Below, piece by piece: positions 9,901 through 16,824 of a DNA stretch of 64,000 nucleotides (positions are counted from its first letter, which is position 1; each line of letters begins with the position of its first letter). Position numbers and translations under genes: made by a program. The notes beneath the pieces are model-generated. The model had not been told where the DNA came from. It saw nothing but the letters and a program-made list of their open reading frames with translations, and did no database searches. Source of the stretch: Brevibacillus thermoruber 423 (GTDB lineage Bacteria > Bacillota > Bacilli > Brevibacillales > Brevibacillaceae); contig NZ_KE695650.1 in assembly GCF_000454065.1 (NCBI RefSeq), positions 62,001 to 126,000 on the forward strand, written 5' to 3'.

Positions 9901-12822
9901 GTACGAAACGTTGTCGTAAAGGCGATCGGAGAAAAACACGGCAACAAGCGTTTGGTCGGATATGTAGTGCTCAACCGGCCAATTGCCGATGTTACCGCCG
10001 AACTTCAAGGATATTTGCGTGACAGGTTGCCGTCCTACATGATCCCTTCGTTGATTATGACAATAGACGCTGTTCCACTTTCGCCAAACGGTAAGGTGAA
10101 CCGGAAGTTGTTACCTGAACCGCAGTTCCAACCTGGGAAAGACAGTGAAACCGGACCCGCCCTAACCAAGACTGAAGAGGAATTGACTGAAGTGTGGAAA
10201 AAAATGCTGAACCTAGATCATGTGAACGCGGACGACAACTTCTTTGATCTTGGCGGCGACTCAGTGATCGCCATCCAACTAATGTCAAGGATCAATAAAC
10301 GTTTCTCCGTGGAGATCTCCCCGCGTCGCTTCTTCGAAGAGCCGACCGTTGCAAGTCTAGCCCGGATAATCGAAGAGGCGAAATGCGTTCGCGGGCTCAA
10401 AGAACGCCCTTCGCTCGTCAAGGTGCCACGAGGAGGCAAGCTGCCGCTCTCGTACGCCCAGCAGCGGTTGTGGTACCTTTGCAAGGCGGACCCAAGCAAT
10501 TCCTCCTATAACATACCGGTTGCGATCCGGCTCACAGGAAACCTGAATCTGGAGATCTTTCACGATTGCCTGAACGAGATCGTCCGACGTCACGAAGTGC
10601 TGCGTACCGGGTTTGAGAGCCATCTTGGAGAACCGCAACTGGTGATTTCCCCGGATTTGACGCTACCAATGCCAATTGTTGACCTGAGCAACGAGCTGGA
10701 GTCGAAACGCTTAGAAGTAGCGATGCAGCTTGCTGAAGTGGAAGTAAGGATTCCTTTCCAGCTGGAACAACCTAGCCTTGTACGGTTTAAAATGTTTTGC
10801 CTAGGGGAGAAAGACTACATCTTCGTTATAACCATGCACCATATCATCTCCGATGCGTGGTCAATTGAAGTGTTCTTAAACGAGATGGTGGAGTTGTATA
10901 AGGCGGCCGTTGCTGGACAGGACCCGAAATTACCTGAATTGTCCGTCCAATACACAGATTTCGCATATTGGCAGCGAGAGTGGTTAAAGGGGGAGGTAGA
11001 AACCGAGCAATTGAGCTACTGGAAACAGCATCTCGCGGGTCCTCTCACCTTGCTGAATCTTCCGATCTCCTGTCCGCGCACAGGTAGTCGCAAGTTCAAA
11101 GGAGCACGTAAGAGTGTACGCCTGTCCAAGGAATGCTCCTCCAAGCTTCAGGAGATTGGAAATCGGCAAGGAGCAACACTGTTCATGACGATGCTCGCCG
11201 TCTTTACCACTTGGCTTTATCGATATACGAAGCAGGAGGATATCGTCGTTAGCACTTCCATCTCCAACCGCCAAGGGGGAATGACCGAGCAAATGATCGG
11301 GCTTTTCTTGAACACCTTGGCATTGAGAAGTGACCTCTCGGGCAATCCGACCTTTTTCGAACTGGTGAGAAGGGTAAAGAAAATGGCCCTAAACGCCTTT
11401 GCCAATCAGGACGTTCCGTTCGAACGTGTAGTGGAGCAGTTAGTCGTTGACCGTCAACAGCTCCAGTCACCTCTTACCCAAGTTGTCTTTGGTCTTAGAA
11501 ACAAGCCTCATCGTTCGCTGGACCTTCCAGGTCTGTCCATGCGTCAACTGGATATTTACCGGGGAACAGCCAAATTCGAGATGGAGATGCAACTGGTCAA
11601 TACGGAAGAGGGGATCACCGGCTTCTTAGAGTATAACGCTGAACTGTTTGAAGACCGAACTGTGGAAGAGATGGTGGTCGGGTTTCACCGAATTGCCGAA
11701 GGACTCGCGAATCAGCCGGAAGCAAATATTCAGACCGTGGTTAACACTCTTATTGAAGAGGAGGTAGTGAGGAAGAATATGGAATATAGACAGTTGGATT
11801 CTGAGAAACGCAAGAGACTGTTGAGCATGAGACCCAAAAAAGTACAAGTGGTAACCGCAGACATTCGCCTTCCGAATAAGTGGGAACAAAACCTGCCTCT
11901 CATTATTAAGCCAGATGTACAAGACTTGAACGAGATCAAATGGCTCAAGACCCGCCAGCCCGAGATTGAAGAATTGCTGACGAAGTATGGAGTAGTTCGG
12001 CTTCGTGGATTCACCATCCGGTCGATGGACGATTTCCAAAATCTTGTTCAATCGCTGTCAACCGAGTTGCTTGAATACAAGGAGCGCTCAACACCGCGTA
12101 GACAAGTGAGCGGAAACGTCTACACGTCCACTGAATATCCGGAGGACCAACACATTCCGTTGCACAACGAAAACTCCTACTCGTCAGTCTGGCCGATGAA
12201 GATTTGGTTCTACTGCCACACAGCTGCACAGGTCGGCGGGGAAACACCGATCGGGGATAGCCGAAAGGTGTATGAGTTGATCGATCCGAAGATTCGTGAG
12301 ACATTCGAGCGGAAGCAGGTCATGTACGTACGCAATTATGGATTCGGATTGGATCTACCGTGGCAGGAAGCCTTCCAGACAAACGATCGAGCTGAAGTCG
12401 AAGCGTACTGCAGGAAACAGAGCATCGAGTTTGAATGGATAGACGAGAACCGTCTCCGCACGCGGCAGGTTCGACCGGCAGTCTCCGTTCATCCGAAAAC
12501 GGGGGAGAAATTGTGGTTCAACCAGGCCCATCTTTTCCACGTCTCCAATCTTCAGCCGGAAGTACGGCACTCGCTTGCGGCGATGTTTAAGGAAGAAGAA
12601 CTCCCACGCAACGCTTATTACGGGGACGGCACGAGAATAGAAGAAGACGTGCTTGAATCAATCCGGGAAGCGTATCGCCAGGTCAGCATCAGCTTCCCGT
12701 GGCAACAAGGGGACATTATGCTGCTCGACAACATGCTGATGGCACATGGACGCGCTCCATTCAGGGGAATACGCAACGTCCTTGTATCGATGTCGGATCC
12801 GTTGAGTCTGAGTATGAGTTGA
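3898..12822 (+). CDS. Non-ribosomal peptide synthetase: C-A-PCP-Cy-A(Cys)-PCP-C-TauD
   Basis: Second NRPS subunit, 2974 aa. Order: C domain (LSYSQQRLW near 47, HHIITDAW from 177); A domain about 503-1005 (FTSGSTGRPKG near 653; pocket reads roughly D-A-R-L-L-S-Q-M-T, which I cannot assign); PCP (FFELGGHSLL near 1045); cyclization domain (FPLTDIQQAYWVGR near 1119, the DxxxxD motif as DSFAAD from 1250); A domain about 1580-2070 with pocket D-L-Y-N-L-S-L-I-W, the known cysteine code; PCP (FFDLGGDSV near 2115); a further C domain (LSYAQQRLW near 2184, HHIISDAW near 2315); then a TauD/SyrP-like Fe(II)/2-oxoglutarate dioxygenase about 2660-2970 with HNE at 2756-2758 and a distal His near 2950. Cy plus Cys predicts a thiazoline. 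No thioesterase or oxidase domain is present, so release and the oxygenase target are open. Confidence 0.95.
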   Translation: MRDVSHRLEALSPEKKALLELLRKENRQSEHQNNVIQKRPNPNVYPLSYSQQRLWVMDQMEPGSPLYNIPSTLRLTGTLDVTALENALTVMLERHEVLRATFTNVDGKPFQTIQPSVPFELPIIDLNYLPTEIREARMAELVREESLRPFDLSTGPLMRGLLIRMGEDDNVLLLTTHHIITDAWSRAVFTKELVALYNAFEKGLPSPLPPVQLQYADYAHWQQELMNAGLMNKHIDYWKNKLRGACPLLELPTTRPRPPVLSYRGARLNLVIPQDEIEGLKELSRTEGVTLFMALLAAFQAFLYRYTEQEDIVVGTPISNRSRRELEGIIGFFVNTLVMRTNFSGEPTFRCTLRQFKETALEAYEHQDLPFEKLVEVLQPQRSSSYHPLFQVFFDMDNVPTDPIRLQNLTIRSLDVERGTSKFDLSLYAVEREDGLHLTFEYSTDLFDSSTIERMSKSFRILVRSMSELPDQPISLLPLLSQEEVQELFAISQGERKEIPGELLIHQLFEAQVAKTPDRTAVEFEGHRLTYRELDEEANRLAHAIQKHGVTAGTMVGISVERSLELVIGILAIWKAGGVYIPLDPNYPKERLAMMIEETQPVLLLTQSKVRSKRPPFEGKILDLDAVPKFYANEKGIAPICHSRADHLAYITFTSGSTGRPKGVMASHQGPVNYLTFIKEAYQLKPEDVVLQLASFSFDASIRDLIGPLTAGACVVLPREEDIFDFERLLNLIEEKRVTRLLGIVPTLLNNLTLTALNLKWKYEGLRMILLSGEVLNRTVVEQAQAVFPSTTLVNQYGPTECTMTSSYYPVLAFPPRAATVPIGRPIHNVDFYILNSQMQPVPFGVPGELYIGGRGVSPGYFKQPELTKKKFVQNPFSAEGDRLYRTGDIVRLTRDGIFEYLGRMDNQIKLRGIRVELGEIESMLCQHEAVQNAVVVLSEGSFRESQLVAYYLINGSEVPSPAELRQYLKEKLPEYMLPGVYVRVERFPLTPNGKIDRKALPSPELGLQIAEREYVAPRTELEKKVADIWGQVLQLERVSMNDNFFELGGHSLLAAQLIARIRKEFRVDLPLRSLFDTVNVAGMAEMIMALQEEARKRKAFTTVLPTISPNLEKRTEPFPLTDIQQAYWVGRNGFYELGNVSTHSYLELETVNLDIDRLNSALNKLIHRHDMLRSVLTSDGQQRILDKVPEYRISVLDLQRLDSETAEERLNGIREELSHQMLPLDKWPLFDIRATKLDKRRTMLHISTDSFAADAWSRWILALELFRLYDDPDLELPPLELSFRDYVLAEHEIRRTEYYERAKGYWMERLANLPPAPDLPLAASPEDLKRPRFIRHSARLEKDAWRSLCVRAARAGVTPSGLIAAAFATVLGRWSKNQRFTINLTQFNRLPIHHQVNEIVGDFTSSILLAVNLHHTCFEERARAVQQQLFSDLDHSLFSGVQVLREINRLQGGVGTRAAMPIVLTSMLVDRRTSEEGAFPSLWKENMNAGVSQTPQVYLDHAVSEREGALIFRWDVVEELFPEGMIQDMFDAYYNLLVRLATDDDAWKRALPELLPEAQRRQHGEINATDGLVTDNLLHTLFAEQVAQRPDQRAVVSSDRTLTYGELFRRTNQLARKLRESGAVPNRLIAIVMEKGWEQVLAALGILQAGAAYLPIDPNLPQERLLYLLENGEVEIALTQTGWMDKIAWPSHVRVFTVEDADLQDYEDTPLDVVQGPDDLAYVIFTSGSTGQPKGVMIDHRGAVNTILDINERFGVKPEDKVFALSALNFDLSVYDLFGTLAAGGTIVFPEPEGLRDPSHWSEIMKREGVTIWNSVPALMEMLVDYADGQADLLPKGLRLVLLSGDWIPVSLPDRLRKLIPTVEIISLGGATEASIWSILYPIGEVDPEWTSIPYGKPMKNQRFYVLNELLEPCPTWGPGQLYIGGIGLAKGYWKDEAKTNASFIRHPVTGERLYKTGDIGRYLPDGNIEFWGREDFQVKIQGYRIELGEIEAALSQHDAVRNVVVKAIGEKHGNKRLVGYVVLNRPIADVTAELQGYLRDRLPSYMIPSLIMTIDAVPLSPNGKVNRKLLPEPQFQPGKDSETGPALTKTEEELTEVWKKMLNLDHVNADDNFFDLGGDSVIAIQLMSRINKRFSVEISPRRFFEEPTVASLARIIEEAKCVRGLKERPSLVKVPRGGKLPLSYAQQRLWYLCKADPSNSSYNIPVAIRLTGNLNLEIFHDCLNEIVRRHEVLRTGFESHLGEPQLVISPDLTLPMPIVDLSNELESKRLEVAMQLAEVEVRIPFQLEQPSLVRFKMFCLGEKDYIFVITMHHIISDAWSIEVFLNEMVELYKAAVAGQDPKLPELSVQYTDFAYWQREWLKGEVETEQLSYWKQHLAGPLTLLNLPISCPRTGSRKFKGARKSVRLSKECSSKLQEIGNRQGATLFMTMLAVFTTWLYRYTKQEDIVVSTSISNRQGGMTEQMIGLFLNTLALRSDLSGNPTFFELVRRVKKMALNAFANQDVPFERVVEQLVVDRQQLQSPLTQVVFGLRNKPHRSLDLPGLSMRQLDIYRGTAKFEMEMQLVNTEEGITGFLEYNAELFEDRTVEEMVVGFHRIAEGLANQPEANIQTVVNTLIEEEVVRKNMEYRQLDSEKRKRLLSMRPKKVQVVTADIRLPNKWEQNLPLIIKPDVQDLNEIKWLKTRQPEIEELLTKYGVVRLRGFTIRSMDDFQNLVQSLSTELLEYKERSTPRRQVSGNVYTSTEYPEDQHIPLHNENSYSSVWPMKIWFYCHTAAQVGGETPIGDSRKVYELIDPKIRETFERKQVMYVRNYGFGLDLPWQEAFQTNDRAEVEAYCRKQSIEFEWIDENRLRTRQVRPAVSVHPKTGEKLWFNQAHLFHVSNLQPEVRHSLAAMFKEEELPRNAYYGDGTRIEEDVLESIREAYRQVSISFPWQQGDIMLLDNMLMAHGRAPFRGIRNVLVSMSDPLSLSMS

Positions 12823-12846
12823 GATTTAGTAGGGGGGAGATTCCTT

Positions 12847-14784
12847 ATGTGCGGTATTGTGGGGATGTATTCGAGAGAACGGCCGATTTCCGTAAATGCA
12901 CTTGATCGTGCGACAAATCTTTTACGTCACCGAGGTCCCGATCAACAAAGGCTGTGGGTGTCTACCCACAGCCGTATTGGATTGGGGCATACAAGGTTAA
13001 GCATTATCGACTTAGAAACGGGCGATCAGCCTCTGTCCAATGAAGATGAACAATTGCATCTGGTGGTGAACGGCGAACTGTATGACTACGAGCGCATCCG
13101 AGAGGGGCTGAAGCGGCGAGGCCACATGCTGAAGACAAAGTCCGACAGCGAAATCATCCTTCATCTTTATGAAGAGAAGGGGATTGGCTGTCTCGAGTAT
13201 TTACGGGGTGAGTTTGCGTTTTTGCTTTGGGACGACCGGGAGCAAAAGTTGTTCGCCGCTCGAGATCGCTTCGGCATCAAACCTTTGTTCTACGCGTGGA
13301 AGAACGAGATCCTGTATTTAGCCTCCGAGATGAAAGCCTTGTTTGCAGCGGGCATCCAGGCCGAATGGGATCAGCAGTCATACTACCAGCACCTTTTCTT
13401 GTGCATGGATCAGGAACGTACGCTGTTTAGAGGTGTCCGCCAAGTTCCGCCCGGGCACTTCCTGATCGCAGACAGTCAAGGTGTACAAATTAAACCGTAT
13501 TGGGACCTTGACTACCCGACGAGAGAGGAGGTAGACCCTGCCCGCTCCAAAGAAGACTACTTGGAAGAACTCCGCTATGTACTGGAGGAGTCGGTATGCC
13601 TGCGCTTAAAGGCTGACGTGCCTGTCGGCTGTTTCTTGAGCGGAGGGGTCGATTCTTCGGCCGTTCTCGGCATCGCCGTTCGACAATTCCCGGAGAAGAT
13701 CCGGGCTTTTACCGTGACCTTCGATCACGAAGCGTATGATGAGGGCAGAGTCGCCAAGGAGACAGCCGAATGGATAGGAGCAGACTACGTGCCCATCGAG
13801 CTAAAGCAGGATGACTTCGCTGCACACATAGAACAGGCTGTTTGGCACAGTGAGACGCTTGGGCACAATGCTCACGGGGTAGCACGATACCTCCAAAGCC
13901 GAGCGGTACACGAACAGGGCTACCGCGTGGTCCTCTCCGGTGATGGGGCGGACGAACTGTTCGCTGGCTACATCTACTCCCGTCTGGATTATGTACTAAG
14001 CAACGAAGACGGTCTAAGTGAGCAGAGTCAGCGGCAGCGACTTGAAGAGCTGAGCCTGCGGAATCCGGCGTTCCGTGATGTTCTCTTTCCGTCACAGACC
14101 ACCCAGGCGCTGAAGGTATGCAGGCAGGTCATCGGATCGACCCCGGCCTGGATCCAGGCGATGGAGGTCAGCCGAGCACCGTTAAAATCTCTTCTTAACC
14201 AAAGCTTTCTGTCCAAGTTTCTCTCCTTCGACCCAGTGAAATCCCTGCTAGACAGCATCGATGTCGATGGGCAACTAACCAACCGGTCTCCGATCTTGCA
14301 GGGCTTGTATCTCTGGAACAAATCGCTACTACCGAATCAGATTCTTTTCGCTGACCGTCTCGAAATGGCACATGGCGTGGAAGTACGCATGCCGTTGCTC
14401 GACCACAAACTGTTTGAGGTAGTTCGCCGCCTGCCGACGAACATGCTTATATGCGAACTGCAGGAGAAATACGCACTGCGAGAAGCTGCCAAACCGTATC
14501 TCACAGAAACTGTTTACCGCAGACCAAAGCAGCCCTTCACCGCGCCCCACTCGACGTTGGACCCTAAAAACTCTTTGTTTGAACTGATTCAAGACACGTT
14601 GCGAAGCCAACTCGTGCAGGAAATTCCCTTTATTAATCCGGTGGCGATCAAGGTCCTCCTGGACAACATTCCGAAGATGGATTACCGAACACGCATTAAC
14701 CTCGACTCCATAATGCTGTTGCTCGTGTCCACCTGTATCCTGCATAAGTGCTATATCTCTAAACAGTTAGCAGCCCATTCGTAG
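12847..14784 (+). CDS. Asparagine synthase (glutamine-hydrolysing)-like amidotransferase
   Basis: 645 aa, the full length of the AsnB family. The protein starts MCGIVG, so Cys2 is the expected N-terminal nucleophile of the class II glutaminase half; the synthetase half has the ATP-pyrophosphatase loop SGGVDSS near 263 and DGADELF near 366. Family chemistry is ATP-dependent transfer of ammonia from glutamine to a carboxylate, normally Asp to Asn. It follows the NRPS by 24 bp with a strong GGGGGG-rich ribosome site at 12831-12836. Inside an NRPS cluster it may supply Asn or amidate the peptide or a precursor; the sequence does not decide between these. Confidence 0.9.
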   Translation: MCGIVGMYSRERPISVNALDRATNLLRHRGPDQQRLWVSTHSRIGLGHTRLSIIDLETGDQPLSNEDEQLHLVVNGELYDYERIREGLKRRGHMLKTKSDSEIILHLYEEKGIGCLEYLRGEFAFLLWDDREQKLFAARDRFGIKPLFYAWKNEILYLASEMKALFAAGIQAEWDQQSYYQHLFLCMDQERTLFRGVRQVPPGHFLIADSQGVQIKPYWDLDYPTREEVDPARSKEDYLEELRYVLEESVCLRLKADVPVGCFLSGGVDSSAVLGIAVRQFPEKIRAFTVTFDHEAYDEGRVAKETAEWIGADYVPIELKQDDFAAHIEQAVWHSETLGHNAHGVARYLQSRAVHEQGYRVVLSGDGADELFAGYIYSRLDYVLSNEDGLSEQSQRQRLEELSLRNPAFRDVLFPSQTTQALKVCRQVIGSTPAWIQAMEVSRAPLKSLLNQSFLSKFLSFDPVKSLLDSIDVDGQLTNRSPILQGLYLWNKSLLPNQILFADRLEMAHGVEVRMPLLDHKLFEVVRRLPTNMLICELQEKYALREAAKPYLTETVYRRPKQPFTAPHSTLDPKNSLFELIQDTLRSQLVQEIPFINPVAIKVLLDNIPKMDYRTRINLDSIMLLLVSTCILHKCYISKQLAAHS

Positions 14785-14821
14785 GAATGTAATTATGGGC
14801 GTAATTAGGAGGTAGCATCAC

Positions 14822-15180
14822 ATGACAAGTAACTTGGCTGGCATACTTGGTGGTATGGGTCCTTTCGCCTCCGCCGAATTTGTAAACACCATCTATCAAG
14901 TAAATCTCCGAGCGTTCCAGACCGAACCGCTTTTATCTTTTCCAAGGAAGAGGATGAGGTCATCCAACGCCTGATAATCGCGAGGAAACACCTGCAGGCA
15001 GCCGGAGCCGAGGTTTTTATCGCCGGTTGGATCTTCGGATGCACTGAATTTCATCTGCTCTCCAAGATCATGCAAATCAAGTGCCAGGACGCTCGAATCA
15101 TTGATCCACTGATGATACTGGCGCGACAATGGCGAAATTTAGAGGATTTCCTTTATTCTTCGAAAGTTTTGATCCAATGA
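14822..15180 (+). pseudogene. Aspartate/glutamate racemase remnant, frameshifted and internally deleted
   Basis: A good ribosome site (AGGAGG at 14807-14812) precedes ATG 14822. The first frame gives a typical Asp/Glu racemase N-terminus (GILGGMGP, then AEFVNTIYQVN), but runs to an early stop at about codon 51. From about 14941 the +2-shifted frame carries a racemase C-terminus: EEDEVIQRL, then IFGCTEF (the second catalytic Cys region) and IIDPLMILAR, ending at TGA 15178. Intact enzymes have about 230 residues; only about 115 codons fit here, so roughly half has been lost as well as the frame. An intact copy would have supplied D-Asp or D-Glu, perhaps for the peptide. Sitting cleanly between two intact genes, it looks like recent decay inside the operon. 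Confidence 0.75.
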
Positions 15181-15205
15181 AGATACCCCCTAAGGAGGGA
15201 GCCAC

Positions 15206-15985
15206 ATGCTGCTCTTATCAAAGGAACCTTCCTGGTTTGTCTGCCATCAACCGAAACAACGGCCCAAGCTGCGACTCTTCTGCTTTCCTTATGCAGGAGG
15301 GGGTAGCACTATCTACCGGTATTGGCACGAAGAATTGTTGCCAGAGATCGAATTGCTCGCCGCCCAGCTTCCGGGGCGTGAAAAGCGCTTTCGAGAATCG
15401 CCTTGTCGATCGATTGACGAGTTGGTGGCTGGGCTGTCGAGAGCGATAAATCCCTATCTGAACACGCCGTTTGCTTTTTTTGGTCACAGCATGGGGGCGC
15501 TCATCGCCTTTGAGCTGGCACGCGAACTAGCTAAGCGATATGGAACGCATCCCGTCCATCTCTTCGTTTCTGGAAAAGCAGCTCCTCAAGTCGAGAAAAA
15601 TTCTCCTACAATCTACAATCTCCCGCATCAACAGTTCATACAGAAGTTGTATGATTTGAACGGTACACCCAAGGAGGTGCTTGAGAACCGCGAGCTGATG
15701 AAGTTGTACGAACCGATCTTGAGAGCAGACTTCGAAGTTTGCGACACGTATCGTTTCCGTCCGGGTTCGCGCCTAAGCTGTCCAATCACTGTCTTCGGTG
15801 GTCTACGGGATGAACAAATCCCGATGAAAGATTTGGAAGCTTGGCGGGAATTGGTCACGGGTCCGGGCATCGTACGAATGTACGAAGGAGACCATTTTTT
15901 CCTTCACCAAAAAAGTAAAGACATGTTACGGGTAATACAGGATGATCTCTTGACATTCATTTATAGAAAGGGGATGACAATATGA
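15206..15985 (+). CDS. Type II (repair) thioesterase, SrfAD-like
   Basis: 259-aa alpha/beta hydrolase of the external thioesterase family, which clears misprimed acyl groups from carrier proteins. It starts shortly after an AAGGAGG site. Visible catalytic triad: Ser95 in GHSMGA, Asp202 in GGLRDEQIP, His230 in GDHFFLH; FCFPYAGGG near the N-terminus is the usual family opening. It lies downstream of two NRPS genes that have no thioesterase domain of their own, so it probably proof-reads them; whether it can also release product is not shown. It overlaps the next gene by four bases (ATGA). Confidence 0.93.
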   Translation: MLLLSKEPSWFVCHQPKQRPKLRLFCFPYAGGGSTIYRYWHEELLPEIELLAAQLPGREKRFRESPCRSIDELVAGLSRAINPYLNTPFAFFGHSMGALIAFELARELAKRYGTHPVHLFVSGKAAPQVEKNSPTIYNLPHQQFIQKLYDLNGTPKEVLENRELMKLYEPILRADFEVCDTYRFRPGSRLSCPITVFGGLRDEQIPMKDLEAWRELVTGPGIVRMYEGDHFFLHQKSKDMLRVIQDDLLTFIYRKGMTI

Positions 15986-16812
15986 GTCGGGTGATGACGC
16001 TCGATCTGGCTCTTCGAGTGGAAGAAGCGGAAATCAAAACACTTCGGTCTCGTCTGACGGCCATACGGGAACGGCAAGGCAACCCGATGGGAGTAGAGAT
16101 CAGGCGAATTGGAGGTGCTTCCCTGTTCACCATCAAAGGTATCCCCGGGCCGAGCTTCAACAAGGTTTTGGGAGCCACCGGAAGTGATGTAGACCATGTG
16201 GATGAGATTATTCAAGCGTTTCGTAAGCAAGGTATTCCCTGCCGTTTTGAACTAATACCCGGTCACGTAACGCCGGAACTATTTGGCCGCCTGGCCGATC
16301 GTGGCTTCTACCAAGCAGGTTTTCACACAGTACTCTACGGCGTCCTACCCAAAGAGCAGGGGGGTGCCCCAGTGGAAGGTCTGACGTTGGCTGAAAAAAT
16401 TGAGGTTTTTGAGGTAAATGAAGATGAGTTCGGGCTCTTCGGTGAGCTTTACGTTAAGGGATTTGGTTTGCCCGCTCTTCTAAGTACAGGCATCGCAGAC
16501 AACAACCGTGTACTTCATGGTCGGCCCGGCTGGAAATTCTACATCGCCTTTGTAGACGGACAAGCGGCGGGGATTGGTGTTCTCTATATGGAGGATGGAG
16601 TGGGGAATCTTGCGGCTGCGTGCACTGTTCCGGAGATGCGACGTAAGGGATGCCATATGGCCCTGATCCAAAGGCGTATTGCCGATGCACGTAAAGGAGG
16701 ATGTGACTTGATTATAGGACAAGCCGTATTCGGTAGCGTGAGTCAGCAAAACATGCAGCGTATTGGTATGCAAATTGCTTATACTAAATCAATTTGGGTC
16801 GAGCGTCCATGA
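15982..16812 (+). CDS. GNAT-family N-acetyltransferase in the NRPS cluster
   Basis: 276 aa. The C-terminal half is a GNAT fold: a beta strand GNLAAACTV is followed by the acetyl-CoA loop PEMRRKGCHMALIQ, then VSQQNMQRIGM, typical of the last helix. The N-terminal half (about 1-140) is weakly conserved and could be a second, degenerate GNAT unit, so a tandem-GNAT layout is possible. Translation is coupled to the thioesterase upstream (ATGA) and the MFS gene follows after 12 bp, so it belongs to the peptide operon. Likely roles, inferred, are tailoring or self-protective acetylation of the product. Confidence 0.8.
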   Translation: MSRVMTLDLALRVEEAEIKTLRSRLTAIRERQGNPMGVEIRRIGGASLFTIKGIPGPSFNKVLGATGSDVDHVDEIIQAFRKQGIPCRFELIPGHVTPELFGRLADRGFYQAGFHTVLYGVLPKEQGGAPVEGLTLAEKIEVFEVNEDEFGLFGELYVKGFGLPALLSTGIADNNRVLHGRPGWKFYIAFVDGQAAGIGVLYMEDGVGNLAAACTVPEMRRKGCHMALIQRRIADARKGGCDLIIGQAVFGSVSQQNMQRIGMQIAYTKSIWVERP

Positions 16813-16824
16813 GGAGAGAACAAT

